Shown here: positions 11,800-23,131 of the stretch, one piece after another
Layout: every line of letters starts with the position of its first letter
Position numbering within the stretch: position 1 is the first letter of the stretch
Source: Sialis fuliginosa
Taxonomy: Eukaryota; Arthropoda; Insecta; Megaloptera; Sialidae
Length of the DNA stretch: 64,000 nt
Assembly (NCBI GenBank): GCA_961205875.1
Contig: OY540811.1
Span: 17,415,248 to 17,479,247, forward strand
Reading direction: 5' to 3'
Notes under the pieces: model-generated
Databases searched by the model: none
Told to the model about the DNA's origin: nothing
Seen by the model: the letters and a program-made list of their open reading frames with translations, nothing else
Translations under genes and position numbers: made by a program

Positions 11800-14700
11800 T
11801 TAATCCCAACCAACAAACACATTGTTTTCTTCATTATATTTCTTCAACCAATCATGTAAAGGTTTAAAATACTCCGTTATAGGACCAGCATCCATGTTTC
11901 TAGTACCAGCAATAACTTCCATCGCATCAGGCCATGATCTTGATGAACCCATTTTCAACATATTTCTGTAAAAATAATATTTTCAACATTATTAATTTAC
12001 ATTGTTATTTTGGCTTTCACTGTAATATTAAAATAATTTAGATTTTTTGAGTTTGTACGTCGCTGTGTCTCGTCTTATTATAGTCAATATAATAGATATA
12101 TTTTAAATGTTCTTAGAATTTTTGCGTTTGTGTCTGTACACTGAAAAGTTTGGTATTTTTAAATTTTAACTTGATTTGCGTTTATTGACCTCAATAATTA
12201 GTTTAGGATATATGTAAGATTATTGAATTAGGACAAACTATCTTAAGAAAATTTACAAAAGATATTTTAAAATTAAAATATAATAATGGTAAGAAAGTTG
12301 AAGGTAGATAATTGTGATGATGTAATAAAATCAAAAGCACGTATTAAAAAATACAATTAAAATTTTCTAATAAAATTGATAGTACAAATTAAAAAGGATT
12401 AAATAAATAAAACCGTTCGCGATGTCCCCACAAATATAACTTACTGCAAAGATTTCCCTGCTTCAGTACTATTGTAGATATCACACATATGAAGTAGTTT
12501 GTTGGGATCATCAGGTCGGTATTGGTTTGCTTTTTCACATAGAGCTTTGTGGAATTGAAACTGAATTATAAAGCTTATGAAGTAACTGTAAAAAATATTA
12601 ATAAATATGTAGATTAATCTAAATATTGGAAGAAAAATCCTCGTATATAAAAAGAGTCAATTTTTACAACCATAATATATGTATAATTAACAATGAATAA
12701 TACCTTATGTATGGAACATCAGCAACTACATGATATTTTGCAGCTGGATCAAAATCTTCTTCAGTTCGATTCACAGGTGGTACTATACCCTGGTATTGCT
12801 TCCTGAGATTCCACCATGCGGAAGTATAGTTGTCTGGTATAATATCCCCCTTAAATACATTCCATCTCCATAGATCCACTACGTACCCAAATGGTAAGAA
12901 TACAATCTTTTCCATAGCCATCCGATATAGATGATTAATGCTCGTCTCCATATTGTCGACATTAGATTTCAGTAGCCCGACTTGTCGGAGATGTTTCGGT
13001 GTAGATACAGAAAGTGACATTACATCTCCTATCGCTTCCTGGAAACCTAAAGAATATACTTTCAATTAAAAGTCAAAAGAGTTAATTTTAGCTAACCTGG
13101 ATTCGCCCCATCTCTGAATGGAAGTGGTTGATCTTTATACTGCATAAAATATTCAATGTGTCCCATTTCATGGTGAATATTAAATAGATCCTTCTGAGAT
13201 ACAACAGCACACATTTTAATCCTTAAAATTCAAATATAAATGTTAGCATTATGTTATCCTATGAGGAACGTGTAAGTATATAATTGAATTTTCGAATACA
13301 TCACCTGAAATCTTTAGAATTATAAAAATCCCAAGCTTGTGCCTGGCATGCAATTTCTCTATCAATCGGTTTTTCAAATACTGATTTTTCCCAGAAGGAT
13401 TGGGGCATTGCATCTAACCCAATCGACGTGAAAAACTCTTCAGCCAATTTGAACATTTTTAAAACTGTATAATTCTAAAAAGTATAATAATAATAAAAAA
13501 TAAACATACTTATTTCATTAAAATGATATTTTGTTTTTAATAATGAACTTATATTTATAGTATCTTTATATTTTAAATATTAATATGCTTATTGTTACAT
13601 GTATTTACTTGTGAAATCATTTCTGATGTAACATCTATTTTTTCCTTATTAGGATAGGGCTGTGTTTTCGACGCAATCATATCCCATTGTTCTGCCATTA
13701 TATTTCCTATAAGAATAATTAATATACAAAATCATACTAAAACTAAAATAATAAGTACCTTACCTAAGAGATGCATTGGAATTGGTCCTTTTTCAGACAC
13801 AATATTATTTCCATATTGTTGTCTTAGCTTGTGACGAACGTATGCATGGATTTGATTAAAAAACGGCTTCAATTGTAACCACAATTTATCAATTTCTTCT
13901 GTAAAGTTGTCAACGCCATAAAGAGAAATCAGTTGTTCGGAATAATCAGTAAAATCTAAAGAAAATAGAAATGTATTCTTTGTCTAAAAATTATTTTTTA
14001 AATACGTACTGTTTAATCGCGCGATTTCATTTTTTAAATCCACAAATTCTACGTAAAGATTTTTTACCGGCCTTGCAGCTTTGTTGTGCCATTCTAACCA
14101 AATGTGTTTAAGTTCTTCAGGATTCTGTGATTTTGCAAATATAGTAGTAATATCTAAAAGCGAAGATTTAATATTAAGTACAAGAAGATACGACTAAAAT
14201 ATTTGAATAAATGTTAAAAGACACGCCAATTATTTTATTTTAATCGAAAAATATATAAAGATAACCTGGATTCATAGCAAGGTCACATTTTGATAAATTA
14301 TTATAGTCACATATTTTTGTAGTTAAATAATATCTTTGCATATCCATATTGTTTCGAGTTGATTTCTTAGATTTTTCCTGAACTGATCCACCGCCAGAGT
14401 ATGTCATAAACTGAATTTTTAAACTTGCATCATTAAATGTACGCCATGGATATTTGGCAACTTCAAGCGATTTATTTTTTCTAAATTCGTAATATTCTGC
14501 AACTGCTTTATCCTGAAAAAATAAATTAAATAAATTAACAAACACATACCATTTTAATTTATCTTTATTAAACAATTAAAAAAACAAAATTACCCGCTTC
14601 AATTGAGTTTCTGTTGTTATATTAGTAACATAATCCCAATTGGCTGATTTTGCTTTACTAAGTGCTGCACTCATCTCATCATTTAATAGTATTATAAATT

Positions 14701-14803
14701 CACGAGCAGTTTGCTCATTGTATTTTTGAGAGTTATCATCTGTTGGGTTTTCTTGAGATATTGTTACAAAAACCATAAATAATATAAAAATTAAAAAAAT
14801 CAT
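11800..14803 (-). CDS. ACE-like: ACE-family secreted metallopeptidase (gene B), HEMGH intact
   Basis: Ten exons: 14803-14594, 14512-14266, 14153-14010, 13955-13764, 13706-13609, 13474-13305, 13221-13097, 13046-12704, 12585-12445, 11965-11800. They sum to 1836 nt (611 residues). A signal peptide ([16 protein letters not shown]) precedes a single M2 domain with no membrane anchor. The zinc site is complete: HHEMGH, and Glu in FQEAIGD. The Lys, His and first Tyr of the substrate-binding stretch read [10 protein letters not shown]. Two changes stand out against human ACE: His353 is Gln (CQAQAW), and the exon 8/9 junction AG|T makes Ser of the chloride-linked Arg522, directly before Tyr523. The six structural cysteines are present. 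In this family the product is a zinc dipeptidyl carboxypeptidase acting outside the cell. B is probably active, perhaps with altered anion dependence. Its introns are short and free of insertions. AATAAA lies about 55 bp past the stop. Confidence 0.93.
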
Positions 14804-15339
14804 TTCTATACGAAAAAAGTTCAGTGGTTGTAGGTATAATTAAAACTAATGTAACTATTACATTCAGGTACATTACACACATAAATGAATTTAGTTAATT
14901 ACCAACATGTGTAAAAATATATTTTTTTTATTATAAACTGATTTTTGTTAAACATTTTTTTCAATTCAATGCCACTATTTATTTTTAATGTATTTAAAAA
15001 TAATTACTGACTTTATATTAAACTTATAGATATTATGCAGTTATTAATTATTTCATTAAATATAGAAAATAAGTTAACTAGGTAATATAAGATTTTCTTT
15101 TACGTAAAACAATTTTACACATCATGTTATAAACATTATACACGCCTAGTTAATAATAATGATTTTATTTACAAAAATTTATACGTAAATATATTCTTTT
15201 TGTACAAGAATTGTACAGTCGTATCCCACAAATTCAACTAATTAATAAGATATTTATTTGGTTTTGTCCCTTTAACGAATTCTGTAAGAGACAGCGATAC
15301 TTTATAAAAAGGCCAGCAACCATTTATATTATTTGTTAA

Positions 15340-15550
15340 TTTATGTCATTCATATGAAGTTGTTTGTTGGGATCATTAGGTTGATTCTGGTTTACATTTT
15401 TAAGATCTTTGTGAAATTCAAACTGAATTGTAAAACTCAGGAAATGATTGCAATAAATAAAATCAAAATAAAATATTTGTTCAGGTATATCAGCGCCAAC
15501 ATAATAATTAAAATTATTCTTTGTTCTTGTCACAGATGGTTCGATGTAGA
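15340..15550 (-). pseudogene. ACE pseudogene fragment (end of exon 8 plus exon 9)
   Basis: On the minus strand a stretch reading EPSVTRTKNNF matches the end of exon 8 of the array genes (gene C: QPSVTRTTNDF). It has lost the residues that include the substrate-binding histidine. A degraded, in-frame intron remnant of about 35 bp follows. Then SFTIQFEFHKDL and DPNKQLHM match exon 9, including loss of the first exon-9 cysteine. Nothing equivalent to the other exons is detectable nearby. This is a dead sixth copy of the array, reduced to about 210 bp, and closest to gene C. Confidence 0.85.
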
Positions 15551-15591
15551 AAAGTTATGTTTATTGTTAGCTAAAGAAAATAGTATCAAGT

Positions 15592-15890
15592 AACAAAGGA
15601 GTTAAGGCATCGGGAACTGCTAAAACCATTAGAACTGTTTACGGAGAGAATGTCATTTGAGAAACTACAGCACGAAAATATTTTTCTCATTTTAAAGAGA
15701 GCCATTTTGACTTGAACGAATCTCCATTTTCAGGAAGACCATCCTACTTTGATAAATACCGTTTAAACGCTTCAACTTACGAAGAACCACGTTAATCCAT
15801 TGTACGATATTTGCCATTCCATGGCAAAGTTAAAAAACCGGCAAGACGCCTAACATTGAATCAGTCAGTGTTATATCAAATTTAGAATCT
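15592..15890 (+). pseudogene. Mariner transposase remnant (N-terminal region)
   Basis: The plus-strand reading GTAKTIRTVYGENVI, a stop, then ARKYFSHFKESHFDLNESP and SGRPSYFD follows the mariner N-terminal DNA-binding region, in which family members read roughly W/F-F-x-x-F-(K/R)-x-G-x-F-x-L-x-D-x-P-R-S-G-R-P. It has an in-frame stop after 'ENVI' and a frameshift later. It abuts the ACE pseudogene fragment. No inverted termini were found. Confidence 0.8.
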
Positions 15891-16528
15891 ATATAAGCAG
15901 TATAAAAACTACATTAGTATTGTGTTGCCAAGTAGAGAAACTATCCATTACATTCTAAAGTTATTGCAAAAATTTTTGAATGAAACATAGCAAAAATTTT
16001 AAATCGTTTAGTAGGTATATACCTATGTTAAATAATTATATCTTCATGAAAAAAATATTTTTATATCAATTACCAATGATTCAATATTATATGAAATATT
16101 GGAATATTTTATTTACCTTCTGTTGCATAAAGCAAAAATAATCCTGATTAGTCAATTAGCCATTTACAAATCTCGGTTAGTAAATGGACATTTCATTAAA
16201 TATGTTTACATTTTTATCTTTACCATACAACATAACCGTGAGCAAAATTAAAAATTAACATAATGATAAAAAATATATAGTTTCAAAACAAACGATTAAC
16301 TAATAGTGATTATTTTGCTTAATGCAAGTGAAGGTTGGAGTTACATTCTTTATGATTAACTCCTTAATATACTATTTTATATGTTAATAATAATTTGCAT
16401 GATTGAATTCAATATGAAAGAAATTATTCAAGAATCATTAAGATTTTATTCATATACAAATTATTGTTACATTCATTAAAATATAAAATAATATAATGAT
16501 TTTGCTGGTAAACAAACAATCAATATTT

Positions 16529-19500
16529 TTAAAATAAATTAGTACTATTATCGTACGAATCCCATCCTATAAAGAGATTATGTATTTTATTATGTTCCTC
16601 TAGCCAGGTTTGCAAAGGAAGGAAATATTCTAGAAGAGGACCAGCATCCATTTCTCTAGTTCCAGTAACAACTTCCAGTGCCTCAGGCCATGGTTTTGAT
16701 AAACCTAATTTTAACATTTTCCTACAATAAAATATATATTGTATTTATTATACTATACTTACGATTGGATATTTTTTATAATTATTTATTTTATTTATTA
16801 TTTGTTATACTTCATTATCATTTCAAATAATTAGAATCTTACTTATTACTTACTTTAAACTGTTTCCAGCTTCTGTACTATTGGAAATACTACACATATG
16901 AAGTTGTTTATTGAGATCTTCAGGCTGATATTGATTTGCTTTTTGGCAAAGAGCTTTGTATAGTTGGAACTTAAGTATAACACTTACGAAATATCTGTAT
17001 TAGTCAATGAAAATTTGTAATTTAATATGAACTCTCTTAAATATATTAAGTACACAAAAAGAACTACTTATTATCAATAAATAAACAAAAAGTAATACCG
17101 AATATAAGGCACATCGTTGGCAACATGGTATACTGTAGCTGGATCAAAATCATTAGTAGTTCTTGTCACAGACGGTTGGACACCTTGATACTGTTTCTTT
17201 AAGTTCCACCACTCAGTATTGTAATTATCGAATGCAATATTTCCTTTGAAAATCTCCCTCCTCCATAGTTCCAATGTGTACGAAAACGGTAAAGGTAATA
17301 TTTCATCCAAAGCAACCTTATATAAGTTGTTGATTCTAGTCTCAAAATCATCGGCATTAGATTTGAGTAACCCAATCCGTTTAAGATGATTTGCTGTTTT
17401 TACTGAAAGAGACATAACACCGGAAACAGCGTCATTGAAACCTACAATCAATATTATGTGTAGGTATGTGTTATTATAGACTAAATATGAAAATTTATTA
17501 CTATGGATATTTTAGCAGTCATGAAAATGTGTAAACAGATCTTTCTAAACTCACTAGATACGTAATGGAAGATCTTGCCCCCGGAAGTGTCGTGTTTACA
17601 GCTCCTAACTCTTAGAGGGTATAAAAATGTTAATTTTTCGCTTATTACTATTTTTCCGTATTCCTAAGAGTAAGTACACGAAGAAAATTGAGTCGATTTT
17701 TTATTAAAAATTGGTTTCCGATTTAAAATTTCAATTTTGTATCAAAAAATACTATCAGTTCACATGTACCATCAATTCAGTAACTTTTATAATCTCCATT
17801 GTAATTGTTATAATACGCAATTTTTACTTTATTCGGAAATATAATGATTTATTCAACTTATTATTCTTAAGTTGAATTATTTGTTAAGTGCTATACAAAT
17901 TATTTTATTTCAATTGTTACTACATTTTTCTAGCCGATACTTAAATTTTTATTAAAAGACAATACAATTTATACTACGATTGTGTAGAATTAATTATATT
18001 AATAGTATATAATAGTATTTTTTATTGGTATAACAAATTAAACTATACCAATAATATAGATTTCGATCCTGCACGAAAAAATTACTATTCACATATTATA
18101 ATTTTAGTAACATGTGGCCTAGCAATGTATAAAAATAAACGCAAGTTAACTTTCGTCAGTATTATGTTTTCAGTTTGATTTTATAAGTAGATTTTAGAAG
18201 AATCAAACAAACGGTAAGTTATAAGTTACAATACATTGATATAACTTTTGTTGTATCGTTTTATTATATTGACTGTCGTTTCTGATTATGAGTTATAAGT
18301 GAAAAATATCACTTTTTATTTGTTGCTTACCTCCTATACACGGGCACACCGGGTTGCTAGACTTTCTATTACGTAGGTATCTATTGAATTTATAAGTAAG
18401 TGTTTGTCTATTCATGACTGCTGGGATCTTTAACGTTTAGGTATTTAATAAAATATGAAAATACACAGATAACCGATACTTCTAGATTGTTTTACCAGGA
18501 TTAGCTGCCTTTTTAAAAGGTAACGGTTGATCCTTATATTGTATATAATATTCAATATAACCCATAAGGTTATGCACCGTTATTAGATCTTTTTCATTGA
18601 CAACCGTGCATAGCTTAGTCCTTAAAAATACAAATAATACTTAGTTTTTTAATATAAAATAATTTAAAGCAAAATTATTTTACCTAAAATCATTACCATC
18701 GAGAAAATCCCACGAAGATGGTTGACAATCACTTTCTTGTTGAGTTGGTTTTTCAATAATGGATTTTTCCCAATAAGATTGAGGCATTGAACTTAAATTA
18801 ATCGATTTGTAAAATTCTTCAGCTAATTTAAATATTTTTAATGGTGTATATTTCTAAAAACGGTTAAAAAATTAACAACTTTTACGATTATCTTTATGTT
18901 TAAAGGCAACTCCTGCTTTTTTTACCTGAGACATCATTTCTGATGTGATATTTACTTTAGTCTTTTGAGGAAATGGTAGTGCATATGAAGCATAACTATT
19001 TACTACAAATGGGAAAATAATCATATTCAGTTTTCCGAGATTATATACATGTATTTGTTACGTCCTGTTACGGGCAAAGTCCGCGGGGTGTGCAGAGTCG
19101 ACACTACCCGGGTAATGTCAGCATTGCACATCGCTGCTGGGCAAAGTTCGTAGGAATGGTAACTTATTGGACTCGGTCCGATTTAAATTATGTATATTAT
19201 CAAATTTTTAAAATAGTTTTTTTGCACATTTAGGTTTTACCTAATGTAATGGTTAATTTTCGTTGATTCATTGTAATAAATATATTTTAAAACTTGAACT
19301 AAGTAATTTTATTGATGCTTTATATCAGTTTAACATCATAATACAGTAGTTACTGTCCACGGCGATTTAGCATTGTCGGCAATGACCGCTTAAAATCGGA
19401 TCAAGTTCGTTAATTAATTATTTCTGTGAACTTTGCCCAGTAGCGATGTGCAATGCTGACATTGCTCGGGCAGTGTCGACTTTGAACACCCCGCGGGCTT

Positions 19501-21040
19501 TGCCCGTAACATATATATTATGTATAATTGATAAATTTACAAAGTAGATAATCTGGTATTGGTCCTTTTTCTAGAACAACTTCATTTCCATATTGTGTTC
19601 TGAGTTTATGACGAAAATAAGCATGCAATTGTTGATAAAGAGGTTCCAATTGTGACCAAAGTTTTTTCAGTTGTTCCCAAAAATCAGATTTTTCGTAATT
19701 TCTTAACCAATATTCAGAATAGTCAGTGAAATCTGAAAAATGTTTTATTATTAATAATTCAGTCAAGACATACACGAGTGTATGACACAAGGGTTCCGAA
19801 GTATTCACTTGGAGGCCACTACAGGTATAATTTTTGTTAAAAAAAAATATGGTCAAATTCTACTGATTGAGATCTACATTTTGATATGCCAGACGTCTTG
19901 ATATACAATATTATACAATTTTTTTATTTTTTTTTATTTGCTTTAAATCCTCCTGCTGGCGCAATTTTTGATTAAAAAAAAAAGGTAAAATTCCACTGGT
20001 TTGGTTATACATTTTAACATGCCACATGTTTTGGTATAAAAAATATTTTTTTACATAGCTTTAGCTCCTTAGCGCCCCGCCCCCTAAAAAAATATTTTTC
20101 AACAAATTTTACTAGATGGCATCATTCAGTAAAATTTTCAAGTTTCTAGCTAATATAATTTACGAGATATTTAGTTTTGACTGAAAAGGACGGATGGGCC
20201 ACAAAGTGAGTTTAATAGGGTTCTTCGGAACCCTAAAAATGAACACAAATATTTAAAAACATATATTCACTGTCTAATCTTGCAGCCTCATTCACCAAAC
20301 CGACATACTCTACATAGCGATTCTTTTCTACAATTCCAGATTTGTTGTGCCATTGTAACCAAACGTACTTCAGCTCTTCGAGATCTTGTGAAGTTTTTAA
20401 TATATTATTGATATCTGAAAATGAATACATACCATATACTCCATATACATACTAAAAATACTTTTTTATTTTTCAAAAACAGAAAATAAATAAATTAAAT
20501 TTAAGATTTTCTCACCTGGTTCCCATATTAAATCACATTTTGTTGATATCTTATAGTCACATATTTTTGAAGTTGCAAAATGTTTTTGCATTTCTGAAAT
20601 GACTTCAGATAATCTCTTCATTTTATTTTCAGGTAAAATCGCTTTACCTAATACAGAATATATTTTAAACTGCCTTTTCAAACTTTCGTTTTTAAACGTT
20701 TTCCAAGGATATTGGTTAACTTCTTGCCATCTTTTTTTTTCGAACTGAGCGAATTCGGTTTGAGCCGTTATCTGAGAAATACACATATATAAATTATATA
20801 CCTACATATATTAAAGAGAATGATGAATGTTGACATATGTAAATATATTACCAATTTTTGTCGATTTTCTTCTGATATCATATTATAGTAATCCCAATAT
20901 GCTAATAATTGTTTATTAAATCTAGCTGACATATCACTATTTGAACGAATTATGAATTTTTGTGCATTCTGTTCATTATAGTATGTTCCTCTACTGTTTG
21001 ATATACTTCCCAAAAACAAAATAAAAACCAACGTTTTCAT
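16529..21040 (-). CDS. ACE-like: ACE-family pseudoenzyme (gene C): all three zinc ligands replaced
   Basis: Ten exons: 21040-20852, 20771-20516, 20414-20271, 19732-19541, 19002-18926, 18853-18684, 18620-18496, 17441-17099, 16994-16854, 16721-16529. They sum to 1830 nt (609 residues) with consistent phases. Signal peptide MKTLVFILFLGSISNS, one M2 domain, no anchor. HHEMGH has become HNLMGY, so both zinc histidines and the catalytic Glu are gone. The third ligand region FHEAIGD has become FNDAVSG, with Asp for Glu. His353 is Gln and Lys511 is Val, yet His513, Tyr520, Arg522 and Tyr523 positions remain. All six disulfide cysteines persist. Exon 5 lacks seven residues over the NMWAQ segment, as in gene A. 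Introns 3, 4 and 7 each hold a transposon. No frameshift or stop was found, so it looks maintained and not dying. Function unknown; a binding or scaffold role is inference. Confidence 0.93.
17514..18422. mobile_element. Inverted-repeat insertion (about 909 bp) in intron 7 of gene C
   Basis: AGCAGTCATGAA at 17514 returns inverted as TTCATGACTGCT ending at 18422. A second inverted pair just inside (AGATACGTAATGGAA near 17555, and TTCTATTACGTAGGTATCT near 18362-18380) supports divergent arms. The intron is 1054 bp against 50-65 bp for the same intron in B, D and E, so this element explains nearly all the excess. No coding sequence is recognisable inside. Confidence 0.7.
19067..19510. mobile_element. 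MITE (444 bp) with about 85-bp GC-rich terminal inverted repeats, intron 4 of gene C
   Basis: The left arm starts GTTACGGGCAAAGTCCGCGG and continues for about 85 bp. The right arm, ending at 19510, is its inverse with roughly ten mismatches. Both arms include GTCGACACT and AATGTCAGCATTGCACATCG. The core is AT-rich with no frame. The GTTACG start is duplicated just outside on the left (19057), so the exact boundary is slightly uncertain. Superfamily not recognised. Confidence 0.85.
19790..20234. mobile_element. Insertion (445 bp) with short AGGGTTCCGAAG inverted ends, intron 3 of gene C
   Basis: AGGGTTCCGAAG at 19790-19801 returns as CTTCGGAACCCT at 20223-20234. The interior contains a twice-used motif (GGTAAAATTCCACTGGTT-like and GGTCAAATTCTACTGATT-like blocks near 19851 and 19984) and ends with GAAAAGGACGGATGGGCC, in the style of insect elements whose tails read AGGGTTCCG. 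It expands intron 3 to 538 bp. Confidence 0.65.
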
Positions 21041-21116
21041 TTTTTTTCTAAAATTAAAAGGTATCTACTTTTTAACATAATTATTAATACTTATAGAAAA
21101 TTAAACACTTACATAC

Positions 21117-21190
21117 CTAATGTTATTTGAAGTGGTCACGTCCTTCTAGTATTCAACTGATCTCTATCTCTAAATAAACTTCTTTATATA
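21117..21190 (-). promoter_or_regulatory. Core promoter and untranslated first exon of gene C
   Basis: On the minus strand TATATAAAG (21190-21182) is followed about 30 bp on by a TCAGT initiator (A at about 21158). The exon runs to 21117, where AACATTAG is followed by a GTATGT donor. The acceptor is the TTTTTAG before the coding exon (AAAAAAAATG; ATG at 21040). The AGAAC/GTTCT palindrome seen in A and D is absent here. Confidence 0.6.
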
Positions 21191-21298
21191 CATATACAAA
21201 CACAGACGCATTAAATCCAATTGCTTTTTATGTAATTATGAATGTTTTTCACCAAACAATTCATTAAATCGAAAAAAATAGTTATTTGATAATGAAAG

Positions 21299-21465
21299 CC
21301 TTGTTTACACGAGCTTAGTGCTAATCATTAGTACTAACCAGTTACACTAAGCACTTTCAAAGTGTTCAAGGTATTTTTAATAACGCTTAGTACTAAAACT
21401 ACTTATCCCGATATTGGCGTGAGTGGATAGTACTAATGATTAGCACTAAACTCGTGTACACAAGG
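21299..21465. mobile_element. Foldback MITE (167 bp) upstream of gene C
   Basis: The left arm CCTTGTTTACACGAG and then TTAGTGCTAATCATTAGTACTA mirrors the right arm ending CTCGTGTACACAAGG, over about 40 bp with few mismatches. A further copy of the CTTAGTACTAA-type core lies in the middle. It sits about 110 bp upstream of the TATA box of gene C. No coding capacity. Confidence 0.85.
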
Positions 21466-21508
21466 TTTAAATATAATATGTATATATAGTGGTTTAAAGA
21501 AGTTCTAG

Positions 21509-22260
21509 GTAAGTTCGCTGTCCACAATTCACTTCCCATAATTCACCGCCTAGAAAGTTCAACGCCGAAAAGTCCACCGCTGGTAAATTCATCGCCGAAA
21601 AAAGAAATTATTGAGTTAATTTGTTTTTTTATTTATAAGATTACACTTCTCAAAGATGTGCAATACACATATATTTGAGGACATTTTGTAAAAAAGTAAA
21701 GACACATCTTTAGATTGAATTATTTATTTGTTTTACAATTTACAATAAAAAAACATACTAAACATAAAATATCTATAAGGATCTCAGGAACAAAAAGGGA
21801 TAATTCCATGTTTTTTACAAGAAACAATAAAAACCATATTATAATGTATAGTATATATACCTATATTACAATGAAAACAGTTAATTGGAGCGGAGATTGA
21901 ATTCCCGTTTTTAAACTGAACTAATCTCCTTTCATCCCAATAGATTGCTCAAACCAAAGCAGAGATTGAATCCCCGTTTTTTAAACTAACCTCCTTTCAC
22001 TCCAACGTTTTTATTAAATGATCGTGAATACATATTTGAAAGAACAAATAAATAATTCAATCTGAAAACATTTGGTTTTACTTTTTTACAAAATATGCTT
22101 AAATATGTATGTATATTGCATATCGTCAAGGCAAGTCTAATCTAAAAAATAAATTAAATTAATAATATTTATTTGTCTTTTTTTCAGCGGTGAATTTACC
22201 AGCGGTGAACTTTCCTAGCGGTGAGCTTTCCGGCTGTGAATTGTGGACGGTTAACTTACG
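21509..22260. mobile_element. Element with about 95-bp inverted arms built of short AATTCACCGC-like repeats
   Basis: The left arm contains GTCCACAATTCAC and then a series of 14-17-bp units, each holding a TTCACCGC or TTCAACGCC or TCCACCGC core. The right arm repeats these inverted, ending GTGAATTGTGGAC and then TTAACTTACG. The interior carries two copies of a GGAGCGGAGATTGAATTCCCG-like block (about 21885 and 21955). Subterminal arrays of short repeats are how some DNA transposons present transposase-binding sites, but the superfamily is not identified. Confidence 0.7.
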
Positions 22261-23089
22261 GATATAAAAATAAATAAATAAAGCGTTTATTAAATAAATA
22301 TAAAACATAAATTTTATAAGAACAATACTTATGAAACATATAAAATTATAAATCACTTGCTTATTCTGGTTTAACATAACAAGGCAGTTCCAAAGCTACA
22401 AAAGAAAAATACACAATCAATAACATATTTATTAGAATATATTCTTAATGTTAACTATTATCGCTCATTTTTTTAACGCAGAAAAAAATATTTTTCACAA
22501 CTGTAACACTGGGAAGTGAATATATTAGGTACTAAACAATATTTCCAAAATAATTTTCTGCAAATCTATTTTCCAAGCTCACAACAATTTTTAATCAAAT
22601 TAATATAGGAAATATACAATATTTTATACATATATGATCTCAAAATAATCTACACACAAGAAGAAATGTGTTAGCAAATAACTACATCAATGGAAAATTA
22701 AAAGAAATGACATACCATATCGAGCTATCAGACAATAAAGAGTTGTAGAATTAACCAAGCGAAGAAAAGGCTAAGGGTTTTTTTAGATAAATTTTCAGAT
22801 ATAACACCAAGCAGTTTGTGGAAGAAATGAATAAACTGATATAGGATATCATTTCTTGAATCAGCCACTAGAAATAGAAGTAAATCTATGAAGATTACAA
22901 CAAACTATTATCTTACAAATTTATAATTAAAATTCGATATTACCTACTAGCCATACTTATCAGACAAACATTTAAAATAAAATTCTTTATAATATACTAA
23001 AAAGAAATATTCCAAAACGTGCATAGACCTAGTTTAATATTTCACTTCTCACTGGCAAAAATAGAAATCAATGAATATATCAAATAACG

Positions 23090-23130
<41 letters not shown>
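23090..23130. repeat. ATT trinucleotide microsatellite
   Basis: About 13 uninterrupted ATT units between genes C and D. It is likely polymorphic in length. Confidence 0.95.

Positions 23131-23131
<1 letters not shown>

Larger units (their letters stand above)
14804..16528. other. Region between genes B and C
   Basis: AT-rich. It holds an ACE pseudogene fragment (15340-15550), a mariner transposase remnant (15592-15890) and, on the minus strand near 15300-15308, a TATAAAG that could serve gene B. No convincing untranslated first exon for B was found. Polyadenylation signal AATAAA for gene C is on the minus strand at 16450-16445. Confidence 0.65.

Noticed and set aside
14821-15310. Promoter of gene B
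   Set aside because: A TATAAAG exists on the minus strand near 15300-15308 but lacks a TCAGT initiator and a clear donor; not listed as a feature.
15333-15593. 86-residue plus-strand open frame
   Set aside because: Antisense of the ACE pseudogene fragment; no family match in this frame.
22600-22930. Possible retroelement coding relic
   Set aside because: Looked codon-like in places but has stops in all frames and no reverse-transcriptase or integrase motif I could identify.
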